From Intestinimonas massiliensis (ex Afouda et al. 2020) (GTDB taxonomy: Bacteria; Bacillota; Clostridia; Oscillospirales; Oscillospiraceae), in assembly GCF_001244995.1 (NCBI RefSeq), contig NZ_LN869528.1, positions 694,773 to 758,772 on the forward strand: 64,000 nucleotides of DNA, given 5' to 3'. Made by a program: the position numbers and the translations under genes. Below the pieces are notes generated by a model, which worked only from the letters and a program-made list of their open reading frames with translations, was not told the origin of the DNA and searched no databases. Shown piece by piece: positions 51,541 through 60,178 of this stretch (position 1 is its first letter; each line of letters starts with the position of its first letter).

Positions 51541-52113
51541 TTATTCTAACCAGTCCACAAGCTGGCGATAAGCCTCCAGAGGGTCGTAAATTTCCAGCTC
51601 CTCCTCGGTCATGGCGGAGCGGATGCCTTCCAACGCCTTCTCCGTGGAGGCCGCCCCGGCCTCGCCCCATTCCTCCAGCAGGGCCCGGGCCTCCCGGTAG
51701 CGCCCCTGGTTATAGAGGGCCCGGAGCTGATTCAGCCGCATCAGGGCCAAGTTGGCCTCGGTTGCCGTCGACTGCTGCTCCTGGTTTTCCTGTGCGGCGC
51801 GGACGGCGTCGTTCAATTCGGACTGAAGCTCATCCAAGCGTGTTTGGAGTTCCTCATTCTGCCGCTTCAGCCCATCCCGCTCCGCAATCAGGTTGTCCAG
51901 GGACTGGACGGCGGAGTTGGAGGTCTGCTGCAGGTCGGCGATGGCCTCCTGATTGGCCCGCTGCTGCATAAAATAGGACAGGAGCAGTAACAGAAAAGCG
52001 GCGGCGATCAGGATGACCAGATAGGTCATCACCGAGAGCTTTTTGTGGGGCTTTTCGTGTTCCGCCGCGTGCTGGAGGGAGACCTGTTCTTCCTTGTCGC
52101 TTCCCGTGCTCAC
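51541..52113 (-). CDS. Single-pass membrane coiled-coil protein in the parB operon
   Basis: 190 residues: cytoplasmic N-tail (about 1-26), one membrane helix (27-48, LSVMTYLVILIAAAFLLLLLSYF), a coiled coil (55-112, NLIAERDGLKRQNEELQTRLDELQSELND), and a helical C-terminal domain of TPR-like character (LALMRLNQLRALYNQGRYREARALLEEWG). Its start overlaps the parB stop by four bases (ATGA), so it is translationally coupled to the partition system. This is the usual place of DUF4446 in related genomes, but it does not look like DUF4446. It could link ParB-origin complexes or wall growth to the membrane; that is inference. Confidence 0.7.
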   Translation of the reverse strand: MSTGSDKEEQVSLQHAAEHEKPHKKLSVMTYLVILIAAAFLLLLLSYFMQQRANQEAIADLQQTSNSAVQSLDNLIAERDGLKRQNEELQTRLDELQSELNDAVRAAQENQEQQSTATEANLALMRLNQLRALYNQGRYREARALLEEWGEAGAASTEKALEGIRSAMTEEELEIYDPLEAYRQLVDWLE

Positions 52114-53021
52114 CGCGCGCCCCCTCCTTTGCCGCTTGCGAGGCGCGTTTCCAACTGGTCCAGCAGAAGGGTCAGGTCCTCGTCGTTGTAAAATTCAAAT
52201 TCCAGCCTGCCCTTCTTGGGACCCATGGTGATGGAGACCTTGCGGCCCCAGTGGGTGGACAGCTCCTTGGCGGCGGCGTCCCGGTACAGCTTCATGGGGT
52301 CCACCGGCTTTTCGCCGCCGCACTCGTCCAGCTCCTGCTGCTCCCTGGACAGCCGTTTGGCCAGGGCCTCGGTCTGCCGGACGGAGAGGCCCTCCTCCAC
52401 CACCTTGCGGGCCAGCCGCTTTTGCAGCTCCCCGGCCGGGGCGGCCAGAATGGCCCGGGCGTGCCCGGCGGAGAGCTTGCCCTCCTCCAAGAGCTGGCAC
52501 ACCGCGTCGGGCAGAGCCAGCAGGCGCAGGGCGTTGGCCACGGCGGGACGGGATTTGCCTACCCGCTGGGCGGTCTCCTCCTGGGTGAGGCCGTAGTCCT
52601 CCATCAGAGATCTGTAGCCCTGGGCCTCCTCCATGGGGTTCAGGTCCTCCCGCTGGAGGTTTTCGATGAGGCCCAGCTCCATGACCTTGCGGTCGTCGGC
52701 CTCGATGATGACCGCCGGGACCTCGGCCAGCCCGGCCAGCTTGGCCGCCCGCCAGCGCCGCTCCCCGGCGATGATCTGATAATAACCGGAGGCCAGCCGC
52801 CGGACGGTGAGGGGCTGGATGATGCCGTGCAGCCGGATGGAATCGGCCAGATCGGCCAGGGATTCCTCGTCAAAGCGTTTCCGGGGCTGCTTGAGGCCGG
52901 GCTCCACCTGGGCGATGGGGAGGGAGACCGAGCCGCCCTCCTGGCTTTGCAAGGCGGCGTCGCCCAGCAGAGCGCCCAGGCCCTTTCCAAGCCCCTTGCC
53001 CAGGCCGCGTTCGGATGCCAT
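52110..53021 (-). CDS. parB: Chromosome partitioning protein ParB (Spo0J)
   Basis: 303 residues from ATG at 53021 (MASERGLGKGLGKGLGALLG). CTPase clamp that loads at parS. ParB/Srx box SIRLHGIIQPLTVRRL and IIAGERRWRAAKLAGLAEVPAVI, then ENLQREDLNPMEEAQGY, HTH GLTQEETAQRVGKSRPAVANALRLLAL, and C-terminal dimer domain. parA lies upstream in the same operon. Partner sites at 51519 and 53930. Confidence 0.95.
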   Translation of the reverse strand: MASERGLGKGLGKGLGALLGDAALQSQEGGSVSLPIAQVEPGLKQPRKRFDEESLADLADSIRLHGIIQPLTVRRLASGYYQIIAGERRWRAAKLAGLAEVPAVIIEADDRKVMELGLIENLQREDLNPMEEAQGYRSLMEDYGLTQEETAQRVGKSRPAVANALRLLALPDAVCQLLEEGKLSAGHARAILAAPAGELQKRLARKVVEEGLSVRQTEALAKRLSREQQELDECGGEKPVDPMKLYRDAAAKELSTHWGRKVSITMGPKKGRLEFEFYNDEDLTLLLDQLETRLASGKGGGAR

Positions 53022-53056
53022 GTGATCAGTCCTTTCTGGTGAGAATGGATGCGGGG

Positions 53057-53833
53057 TCATAGCCGGGCGGCAAGGCAGCGGTTTTTCTCCAGCAGCTCCT
53101 CCGCCAGGGACCGATAGGCCTCGGCGCCCCGGGAGAGGCTGTCGTAGGCCGTTACCGGCTTGCCGTGGCTGGGGGCCTCGGACAGCCGGACATTCCGGGG
53201 GATGACCGAGGCGTAGACCTTGCCGGGGAAGTGGCGCTTGACCTCCTCCGCCACCTGCATGGATAGATTGGTCCGGCCGTCGTACATGGTGAGGACCACA
53301 CCCTCCAGGTCGATGGAGGGGTTCAGGGACCGCTTGACGATCCGGATGGTGGACAGCAGGTCGCTGAGGCCCTCCAGGGCGTAATACTCACACTGGACGG
53401 GCACCAGAATGGTGTCCGCCGCGCACAGGGCGTTGAGGGTGAGCAGCTCCAGGGAGGGGGGGCAGTCCACAAAGATGTAGTCGTAATCCTCCTGGAAGGA
53501 GGACAGGGCCTGCTTCAGCAGGTATTCCCGCCGGTCCATGCCGATCATCTCCACCGTGGCGCCGGCCAGCGCCTTGTTGGAGGGGATCACGTCGGCCCAG
53601 GGGGTGGGGACCACCGCTTTGCGGCAGTCGGCGCCGTCGATGAGCACGTCGTAGATGGAGGGGGAGGCGGCAGTCTTGTCCACGCCCAGACCGGAGGTGG
53701 TGTTGGCCTGGGGGTCGAAATCGCAGACCAGCACACGGATCCCCAGCAGCTTCAGGGCCGCGGCCAGGTTCACACAGGTGGTGGTCTTTCCCACGCCCCC
53801 TTTTTGGTTGACTATCGCAATGGTTTTCGCCAT
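53057..53833 (-). CDS. parA: Chromosome partitioning ATPase ParA (Soj)
   Basis: 258 residues. Deviant Walker A NQKGGVGKTTTCVNLAA at the N-terminus, switch region DFDPQANTTSGLG, Walker B DYIFVDCPPSLELLTLNAL, and C-terminal SEAPSHGKPVTAYDSLSRGAEAYRSLAEEL. Regulates origin segregation with ParB and, in B. subtilis, DnaA activity. GGGTGCC context, start ATG at 53833. Confidence 0.95.
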   Translation of the reverse strand: MAKTIAIVNQKGGVGKTTTCVNLAAALKLLGIRVLVCDFDPQANTTSGLGVDKTAASPSIYDVLIDGADCRKAVVPTPWADVIPSNKALAGATVEMIGMDRREYLLKQALSSFQEDYDYIFVDCPPSLELLTLNALCAADTILVPVQCEYYALEGLSDLLSTIRIVKRSLNPSIDLEGVVLTMYDGRTNLSMQVAEEVKRHFPGKVYASVIPRNVRLSEAPSHGKPVTAYDSLSRGAEAYRSLAEELLEKNRCLAARL

Positions 53834-53916
53834 AGGGCACCCGCTCTCTTTCTATCATTTGCAGAACTTCTACCATTATAATGCGTAATATGGTTTTATT
53901 CAACTGAGAAAAGCGA

Positions 53917-53958
53917 AAAAGAGCGCCAATGTTTCACGTGAAACATTGGCGCTCTTTT
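53917..53958. promoter_or_regulatory. Perfect parS inside a 42-bp palindrome between noc and parA
   Basis: TGTTTCACGTGAAACA (53930-53945) is a perfect parS. The symmetry continues outward to AAAAGAGCGCCAA / TTGGCGCTCTTTT, giving a 42-bp perfect palindrome with A and T ends, which looks like a bidirectional intrinsic terminator. One sequence may thus serve as both ParB loading site and terminator of noc. Confidence 0.88.
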
Positions 53959-53980
53959 GATACCCGGTCTGCCCGGCCCG

Positions 53981-54787
53981 TTACGAGGCCGCCTTGGGAA
54001 TCTTGATGGTCAACAGGATGGCGTCCTCCGTCTCCTGCCGGCCATACTCCGCGTTCACCCCGGCATCCTTCATCATGGACAGCCCCTTGGTCACGGTGTT
54101 GAGAAAGAGCCGCACGTCCTTAAGAATAAAGGTGGGCTTTTTCTTCCGGGGGGGAGGGGGAGTCAGCCGGGCCTCGATATAGGCCTCGGTCTGGGCCACG
54201 GTCAGATGGTGGTCGATGACGTACTCGAGCACCTCCCACTGCTGCTCCTCGGTCTCCAGGCGCAGCAGGGCCCGGGCGTGGCGCTCGGTGAGCCCGTTCT
54301 GGCGCAGCCGGTCCAGCAGCCGGGGAGAGAGCTTCAGCAGCCGCAGCTTATTGGCCACCGCCGACTGGGATTTGCCGATGCGCCGGGCGGCCTCATCCTG
54401 GGACAGGTCATAGGTGTGGATCAGCCGGTCCAGCGCCATGGCCTCCTCCAGAAAATCCAGGTCCCGGCGCTGGAGGTTCTCCACCAGGGCCAGCAGAGAG
54501 GAGCACACGCCGTCCACGTCGATGACAATGCAGGGAACCTCGCTGAGCCCGGCCATCCGGGCTGCCCGCAGACGGCGCTCGCCGGAGACCAGCTCAAAGC
54601 TCCCGTCCACCTTCCGGACGGTCAGAGGTTGGAGGACGCCGTGCTCCCGGATGCTGGCCGCCAGTTCCTCCAGGCCGTCGGGGGAAAAGCGCTTCCGCGG
54701 CTGGTTGGGATTGGGGTGCAGAACGTCCGGGTGAAGGTAGATGACACGGCCCGTCTCATACAGGCCCTTTCGACGTAAAAGCGGCAT
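53981..54787 (-). CDS. noc: Noc-like ParB-family protein
   Basis: 268 residues from ATG at 54787 (after GGGAGG). ParB box NPNQPRKRFSPDGLEELAASIREHGVLQPLTVRKV and SGERRLRAARMAGLSEVPCIVI, HTH DLSQDEAARRIGKSQSAVANKLRLLKL, C-terminal AILLTIKIPKAA. Noc is a ParB paralogue that blocks division over the nucleoid and sits beside parA in Firmicutes. The N-terminus (MPLLRRKGLYETGRVIYL) may hold the membrane-targeting part. Whether it recognises Noc sites or parS cannot be told from sequence alone. Confidence 0.88.
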   Translation of the reverse strand: MPLLRRKGLYETGRVIYLHPDVLHPNPNQPRKRFSPDGLEELAASIREHGVLQPLTVRKVDGSFELVSGERRLRAARMAGLSEVPCIVIDVDGVCSSLLALVENLQRRDLDFLEEAMALDRLIHTYDLSQDEAARRIGKSQSAVANKLRLLKLSPRLLDRLRQNGLTERHARALLRLETEEQQWEVLEYVIDHHLTVAQTEAYIEARLTPPPPRKKKPTFILKDVRLFLNTVTKGLSMMKDAGVNAEYGRQETEDAILLTIKIPKAAS

Positions 54788-54918
54788 GTGGGCGGCCTCC
54801 CTTTTTGTTGGATACCCATATTTTACCATAAATTCCTGTAAAAGCAGTCGAACCGCGTCGAGTGGGAAATCTTTTGCGGACAGACCATTTCCCGGGGAAG
54901 AGCGCAGGGCCTGGCCGC

Positions 54919-54951
54919 AAAAAAGAGCCCGGCGGGGATGCCGCCGGGCCC
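54919..54951 (-). terminator. Terminator of but
   Basis: GGGCCCGGCGG-type stem pairing with CCGCCGGGCTC, followed on the minus strand by TTTTTTG. Confidence 0.88.
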
Positions 54952-54959
54952 TGGAGGGA

Positions 54960-56300
54960 TCAGCGCTTGTTGGAGCGCTTCCAGATCTTCATCTGCTCCG
55001 CCTGGGCGATCAGCTCGTCCCGGAAGTCGGGATGGGCCACGGAGATGATCTTCTCCGCCCGCTGCCAGGTGGCGGTGCCCTTCAGGTCCACCATGCCGTA
55101 CTCGGTGACCAGGTACTGGATGGTGGAGCGGGGGTCGGTGACGATGGACCCGTTGGCCAGGGTCGGGATGATCCGGCTCTTCAGCGTCCCGTCCTTGCCC
55201 GCCACAGTGGAGGACATGCAGATAAAGCTCTTCCCGCCGTTGGACAGGTAGGCCCCCATCACGAAATCCAACTGTCCGCCCGTGCCCGAGATGTGCTTGA
55301 GACCGGCGCTTTCGGCGTTCACCTGGCCGAACAGGTCCAGGTCGATGGCGTTGTTGATGGAGATGAAGTTGTCCAACTGGGACAGGACCCGCACGTCGTT
55401 GGTATAATCCACCGGCGCGGCCTGCACGTGGGGGTTGCGGTTGACGTACTCATACAGCTTTTTGGTGCCGGCGGCAAAGGCGTACACCTGACGGCCCTTG
55501 TCCAGGTTCTTCCGGGCGCCGGTGATCTTGCCCGCCCGGGCGATATCCACGAAGGCGTCCACGTACATCTCGGTATGTACGCCCAGATCCCGCAGGTCGG
55601 ACTGGGCGATCATCATGCCCACGGCGTTGGGCATGCCGCCGATGCCAAGCTGGAGGCAGGCGCCGTTGGGAATGGCGGGCACGATCAGCTCCGCCACGGC
55701 CTGGTCCACCTCCGAGGGCGGGCCGCCGGCGCCCAACTCGGCCACCGGGGGATTGTCCCCCTCTACGATCTTGTCCACGTCCATGATGTTGATCTCGCTG
55801 CCCGTCAGGCCGTTCACCCAGGGCATGTTCTGGTTGACCTCCACGATGATGTGCTTGGCAACGGACAGCATGTCGGACAGATGGGAGGCGGCCAGGCCGT
55901 AATTAAAGTTGCCGTGCTCGTCCATGGGGCTGACCTGGATCATGGCCACGTCCACCGTGACGTTCTCACGGTAGAAGCGGGGCAGCTCGGAATAGCGCAT
56001 GGGGCAGAAGTACCCCATCCCCTTGGCCGCGATCTTCCGGTCCACGCCGCTCATATGCCAGGCGTTCCAGGTAAAATGCTCGCCGGCGTCGTCTGCCTTG
56101 CAGATCTCCGGCATCCACATCGTCACGCCGCCGCGGACGTTTACGTCGGTCAGCTCGTCCTTTCGGGCCGCCAGCGCCCGGTCCAGGGCCACGGGGTGAT
56201 TGGTGCACCAGCCATAGTCCACCCAGTCGCCGGACTGGATGATCTTGACGGCTTCGGCAGCGGTGGTCCGCTTTTTCTGATATTCGGCTTGATAATCCAC
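54960..56300 (-). CDS. but: Butyryl-CoA:acetate CoA-transferase
   Basis: 446 residues from GTG at 56300, eight bases after AAGGAG. Family I-type CoA transferase. [13 protein letters not shown] and [12 protein letters not shown] match the two blocks used to recognise butyrate-pathway But genes, and [24 protein letters not shown] and [21 protein letters not shown] are the C-terminal signatures. The catalytic Glu lies in the TEMYVDAF block. It exchanges CoA from butyryl-CoA to acetate, the last step of butyrate formation. A closely related 4-hydroxybutyrate CoA-transferase cannot be excluded fully. Stand-alone gene with its own terminator. Confidence 0.85.
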   Translation of the reverse strand: MDYQAEYQKKRTTAAEAVKIIQSGDWVDYGWCTNHPVALDRALAARKDELTDVNVRGGVTMWMPEICKADDAGEHFTWNAWHMSGVDRKIAAKGMGYFCPMRYSELPRFYRENVTVDVAMIQVSPMDEHGNFNYGLAASHLSDMLSVAKHIIVEVNQNMPWVNGLTGSEINIMDVDKIVEGDNPPVAELGAGGPPSEVDQAVAELIVPAIPNGACLQLGIGGMPNAVGMMIAQSDLRDLGVHTEMYVDAFVDIARAGKITGARKNLDKGRQVYAFAAGTKKLYEYVNRNPHVQAAPVDYTNDVRVLSQLDNFISINNAIDLDLFGQVNAESAGLKHISGTGGQLDFVMGAYLSNGGKSFICMSSTVAGKDGTLKSRIIPTLANGSIVTDPRSTIQYLVTEYGMVDLKGTATWQRAEKIISVAHPDFRDELIAQAEQMKIWKRSNKR

Positions 56301-56472
56301 TCGATCCACTCCTTTTTTATTTCTTCCACATACAAGAGACCCGTATGATGAAATACAAATCGAAAGCTGAAATATTTTCATTGGAAAGCGCAAAAAAGTA
56401 CATAAAAACAGAGCAATCCGCACAAAAACGGGAGCATAGGACCATATTACCTGAGAAAAGCAAAGCTGTCAA

Positions 56473-56520
56473 GAAAAAGAAAAGAGGCCCCGGTCCGGAA
56501 CGCCGCTCTGGACCGGGGCC
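56473..56520 (-). terminator. Terminator of the YitT-family gene
   Basis: GGCCCCGGTCC pairs with GGACCGGGGCC, followed on the minus strand by TCTTTTCTTTTTC. Confidence 0.85.
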
Positions 56521-56530
56521 GAAGCCGGGC

Positions 56531-57388
56531 TCAGGCCCGCAGGAAGCCCTTGCCGAAAATCTCGCTGGAATTGGTGACGATCATGAAGGAATGGGGATCG
56601 TGCTCCTTCAAATAGCGGCGCAGCAGCACCGCCTGCCCCCGGGTCAGCACCGTCAGCACCACCCAGTGCTCCTCCAAGGTGTAGGCCCCCTGGGCACGCC
56701 AGATGGTAGCGCCCCGGGCCAGGTCGTGGGTGATGAACCCGGAGACCATCCGGGGATCGGAGGTGATGATGATAAAGGCCTTGCGGCGGTTGAGGGACTC
56801 GATGACGCTGTCCACCAGCACCGACTTGAGCACCAGGCCCAGCAGAGAGCACAGCCCGGCGGTGATGCCGAAGATGAACAGGGCCGCGGCGGCGATGACG
56901 ATGTCAGTGTAGAGCAGGGCGTGTCCCACGTCGGTGCCGCTGTACTTCTTCAGGATCATGGCGGCGATGTCTGTGCCGCCGGTGGAGGCGTCCAGGTTGA
57001 ACAGGATGGCCGAGCCCAGGGCGGGCAGGAGGACGGCGAAAAAGAGCTCCAGCATGAGCTCGCCGGTGAGGGGGCCGTCCAGGGGGCACAGCCACTCAAA
57101 CACCTGCACCAGGCCGGAGTACAGCAGGGAGCAGTACACCGTCCGCAGGCCGAAGCCCTTGTCCAGCAGCAGGAAGCCTAGAATCAGAAACAGGATATTG
57201 ATGATGGTGTTGAAAGCGGATGGGGTGAGCCAGGGCACGTGGATGACCGCGCCCAGCAGAATGGACAGGCCCGACACCCCGCCCATGGAGAAGTGGTTGG
57301 GAAACTTGAAGAAGTAGACCCCCACGGACACCAGGGCGGTGCCGAGGGTCATCAGCAGAAATTCCTGGGCGAGCTTTTTCGGGCGCAT
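56531..57388 (-). CDS. YitT/DUF161-family membrane protein with DUF2179 domain
   Basis: 285 residues from ATG at 57388 (after GGGAG). Five or six membrane helices in the first about 190 residues (LMTLGTALVSVGVYFFKFPNHFSMGGVSGLSILLG typical of the family). A cytoplasmic DUF2179 domain ends it (KAFIIITSDPRMVSGFITHDLARGATIWRAQGAYT, VLTRGQAVLLRRYLKEHDPHSFMIVTNSSEIFGKGF). Transport or small-molecule sensing is suspected but the substrate is unknown. Confidence 0.9.
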   Translation of the reverse strand: MRPKKLAQEFLLMTLGTALVSVGVYFFKFPNHFSMGGVSGLSILLGAVIHVPWLTPSAFNTIINILFLILGFLLLDKGFGLRTVYCSLLYSGLVQVFEWLCPLDGPLTGELMLELFFAVLLPALGSAILFNLDASTGGTDIAAMILKKYSGTDVGHALLYTDIVIAAAALFIFGITAGLCSLLGLVLKSVLVDSVIESLNRRKAFIIITSDPRMVSGFITHDLARGATIWRAQGAYTLEEHWVVLTVLTRGQAVLLRRYLKEHDPHSFMIVTNSSEIFGKGFLRA

Positions 57389-57420
57389 GCCAATCGTCTC
57401 CCGTCCGTGGTGAGGATAAA

Positions 57421-59103
57421 TCAGGGCCGCTGGGCTAAAATGGCGGGCCACACGTCGTAGTACAGCGCGGCGTCCTCCGCATAGCTGGGAATGTTGCCGA
57501 CACGCCACAGCGAGACGCCGTTGACGCCGAACATCCGGGCCAGCTCGATTTTGTCGGTGACGCTGCGGGCGTCCTCGTACCAGAGCTGATAGCGGACGGT
57601 CCCGTCGTCCCCGGTGTAGACGGCGCAGGGGTTGCGGTCACCGGCGTCGTAGGTGATGACGGTGTCCGGCTGGGCCAGGCGCCGGGCGATGGTGGCTTGA
57701 GCCGGGTGATAGATGGTCTGGCTGGCCAGCAGACCGTTGCCGTCCACCTGGAACCCGGCGGTGCCGAAGGAGATGGCCAGGGCGATCTTGCTCCGGTCCT
57801 GTACGCCGGTGGCGGCGTCGGTGATGGAGGAGAGGGCCCGGAAGATGCTGGGGAAGGGGGTCACCGGGGAGTCAGGGGCCCGGACGCCCACATAGCCGTC
57901 GGGCACGGAGGTCCACTGGTAGTCGTGGGCCATCAGGATGACCTTGTCGCAGACCTCGCCGATGCCCCGGTAGTCGTAGCCCTTGTACCAGTCGTCGGGG
58001 GGCACGCAGACGTAGAGGGCCTTGTCCGCCGGCAGGGCGGCCCGGAGCCGGGTGAGAAAGGCCACGAAGGGAGCGCGCCAGTCGGCGGACTTCATACCCT
58101 CGAAGTCGATGGTGATGCCGGCATAGTCGGCCGCGGCGGCGGCCAGGGCCGACACCGCCTGCTCCCGGCCGGCCTCGGTATTCAGAACCTGGTCCAGGGC
58201 GCTGGTCTCGCCGCCCCCGGACAGGGTGAGCTTGGCGGTGTCGGCATAGACGTTCAGGTTATACGGCGTGCCATTCCCCTGGAAATAAGAGGTGGCGGCG
58301 GAGGCGTCGTTGGGCTTCACCCAGTCGTTGCCTCCGGCGCTGGTGGAGTTGAGCCACGCGCCGTTGGTCTCGTCCCAGCTCATACGGGCCCAGCCCACAC
58401 TGACGGCGTCCATGTCGGCGGTATAGGCGATCTGGGCGTAGGAGGAGAAGGCGTAAAACCCATGGAGCCAGTTTACCCGGGCGGTATAGCGGTCATACAC
58501 CCGCACCAGCATGGCCGCCGCCTGCCCCCGGGTGGCGAAGGAGGCGGGCTGGAACAGGGTCTGACCGGTCCGCTCATCCACGATGCCGTTGGTCATGCCG
58601 ATGGCGGCGGCCACGGTGATGTGGCCGGCGTTCTCCGTCACGTCGGGGAAGGGAGCCCCCGCGGCGGCCAGGCTGTCGGCCAGCGTGTCATAGCCCAGGG
58701 CCCGCACCAGCATCACCGCCATGTCCGAGCGGGTGATGTAGCCCATGGGGTGGAAGGCCGTGTCCGCGTCCAGCACCCCGTGGGCACGGGCGGTCTCCAC
58801 GGCGGCGTAGTACCACGCGTCGGCCGGGACGTCGGTGAAGGAGGGGACGGTGGGGGTCACCGTCTCCCAGCCGAACATGCGCTGGAGGATGGTCACAAAG
58901 GACGCCCGGTTCAGCGTCTCCTCGGGGCGGAAGGTGCCGTCCTCCAGACCCTGGACCAGACCGCAGTCCGACGCCTTGACCACGTCGTCATGGGCCCAGT
59001 GCTCCAGAGAGACGTCGGGGAACTCCACCGCCAGAGCCGAGGCGGACAGCAAGCAGAGCAGAACGGCGCAGATCATCAGCGCGGGAATTTGACGCTTGAG
59101 CAT
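57421..59103 (-). CDS. Cell-wall-anchored SLH protein with GH18-like catalytic domain
   Basis: 560 residues from ATG at 59103. Signal peptide (about 1-25). Three SLH repeats (FPDVSLEHWAHDDVVKASDCG, FTDVPADAWYYAAVETARAHG, FPDVTENAGHITVAAAIGMTNG; about 26-205) bind the protein to the wall. The C-terminal about 350 residues resemble YaaH/SleL-type GH18: ITIDFEGMKSADWRAPFVAFLTRLR holds the catalytic Glu of the DxxDxDxE-type motif (incomplete, ITIDFE), and VILMAHDYQW and GVNGVSLWRVGN follow. Such enzymes cleave peptidoglycan or chitin-like glycans, often in spore germination or wall remodelling. Confidence 0.88.
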   Translation of the reverse strand: MLKRQIPALMICAVLLCLLSASALAVEFPDVSLEHWAHDDVVKASDCGLVQGLEDGTFRPEETLNRASFVTILQRMFGWETVTPTVPSFTDVPADAWYYAAVETARAHGVLDADTAFHPMGYITRSDMAVMLVRALGYDTLADSLAAAGAPFPDVTENAGHITVAAAIGMTNGIVDERTGQTLFQPASFATRGQAAAMLVRVYDRYTARVNWLHGFYAFSSYAQIAYTADMDAVSVGWARMSWDETNGAWLNSTSAGGNDWVKPNDASAATSYFQGNGTPYNLNVYADTAKLTLSGGGETSALDQVLNTEAGREQAVSALAAAAADYAGITIDFEGMKSADWRAPFVAFLTRLRAALPADKALYVCVPPDDWYKGYDYRGIGEVCDKVILMAHDYQWTSVPDGYVGVRAPDSPVTPFPSIFRALSSITDAATGVQDRSKIALAISFGTAGFQVDGNGLLASQTIYHPAQATIARRLAQPDTVITYDAGDRNPCAVYTGDDGTVRYQLWYEDARSVTDKIELARMFGVNGVSLWRVGNIPSYAEDAALYYDVWPAILAQRP

Positions 59104-59277
59104 GATAAGAAAAACCTCCAAACGGAACACACAAAGGGGCGGATTCTGTCGCAGCCCCTATTGTAATGCTTATGGGGCAAAGCCGCAAGCCCTAAAAAAC
59201 GGCTGCGGGCGCTGCGGCTTGGAAACATTCCGTGAAAAGCCCGGATATGACCGCCGCTTTTTGTGCAATTTGCTTGA

Positions 59278-59306
59278 TTGAAGGGCGCGGCGTTTTCCTG
59301 TAAAAT
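59278..59306 (+). promoter_or_regulatory. Probable xpt promoter
   Basis: TTGAAG (59278-59283), 17-base spacer, TAAAAT (59301-59306). No purine-riboswitch core was found between it and xpt, although xpt is a classic purine-riboswitch target. Confidence 0.5.
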
Positions 59307-59353
59307 GAAGATAGTTTTTTCCATTACGAAAGATAGAGACAGGAGAAGGGGCC

Positions 59354-59926
59354 ATGGAGCTTTTGGAGGAGCGCATCCGCAGGGACGGAAAGATTCGGGG
59401 CGGCGACGTGCTCAAGGTGGACAGCTTCCTGAACCACCAGATGGATGTGAGCCTCTTTGCCGAGATCGGCAAGGAGTTCCGGCGCCTGTTCGGCGACTGC
59501 GGGGTCACCAAGATTTTGACCATCGAGGCATCGGGGATCGGGATCGCGTGCGTGACTGCGCAGTTTTTTGGTTGCCCGGTCATCTTCGCCAAGAAGAACA
59601 AGACCAAGAACATCGCCGGGGACGTGTATACCTCCAAGGTGGAGTCCTTCACCCACGGCAAGGTCTACGACATCATCGTGGCCAGGGAGTTTTTGCGCCC
59701 GGAGGACCGGGTGCTGCTCATCGACGATTTCCTGGCCAACGGCAGCGCCCTGCAGGGGCTTATCAAGCTGGTGGAGGACGCCGGGGCCACCCTGGTGGGC
59801 GCCGGTATCTGCGTGGAGAAGGCCTTCCAGCCCGGCGGAGACCGCATCCGCTCCATGGGCGTGCGGGTGGAGTCCCTGGCCCGGATCAAGTCCATGAGCG
59901 AGGAGACCGGCGTGGAGTTCTGCTGA
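59354..59926 (+). CDS. xpt: Xanthine phosphoribosyltransferase
   Basis: 190 residues. Salvages xanthine (and weakly guanine) to XMP using PRPP. N-terminus MELLEERIRRDGKIRGGDVLKVDSFLNHQMD, the IEASGIGIA region, flexible-loop KKNKTKNIAGDVYTSKVESFTHGK, and PRPP motif VLLIDDFLANGSALQGLI are all typical. AGGAGAAGGGG precedes the ATG. Followed by a structured 250-nt leader and a nucleoside ABC transporter, a sensible purine-salvage cluster. Confidence 0.95.
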   Translation: MELLEERIRRDGKIRGGDVLKVDSFLNHQMDVSLFAEIGKEFRRLFGDCGVTKILTIEASGIGIACVTAQFFGCPVIFAKKNKTKNIAGDVYTSKVESFTHGKVYDIIVAREFLRPEDRVLLIDDFLANGSALQGLIKLVEDAGATLVGAGICVEKAFQPGGDRIRSMGVRVESLARIKSMSEETGVEFC

Positions 59927-60178
59927 ACAAGGGAACGAAACGGATGCCCGGCGTCAGACGGGCGGAGTGGAACGAACTTTGTTCCGACGACGACATAGGT
60001 TCTACGTATGCTGCCGCAGCCAAGAAGGGACGCCTTCTTGGGATGAGCGGATGGAAGCCAGACGGCTGCCAGTCGGCGATATGCGGTATCAGGATATCCC
60101 GGCTATGGCAGCCGTTTTTACATAGCGAATACGGGTATCACGTTCCATAAACCAACCAGAAATAAGGAGGAACCAGAA
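59927..60178 (+). promoter_or_regulatory. Structured leader with terminator between xpt and the nucleoside transporter
   Basis: No ORF. Successive hairpins: GCCCG/CGGGC (59947-59965), GGAAC/GTTCC (59971-59987), CATA/TATG around GGTTCTACG (59994-60010), CCAAGAAGG/CCTTCTTGG (60021-60041), then a terminator ACGGCTGCCA (60062-60071) / TGGCAGCCGT (60106-60115) with TTTTT. GGAGG follows and then the BMP gene. This may be a riboswitch or attenuator, or simply the xpt terminator region. I could not match it to a known purine, ZTP, THF or guanidine riboswitch. Confidence 0.5.

Noticed and set aside
59131-59353. Purine riboswitch before xpt
   Set aside because: Expected in many Firmicutes, but neither the conserved junction sequences nor a terminator hairpin is visible here.
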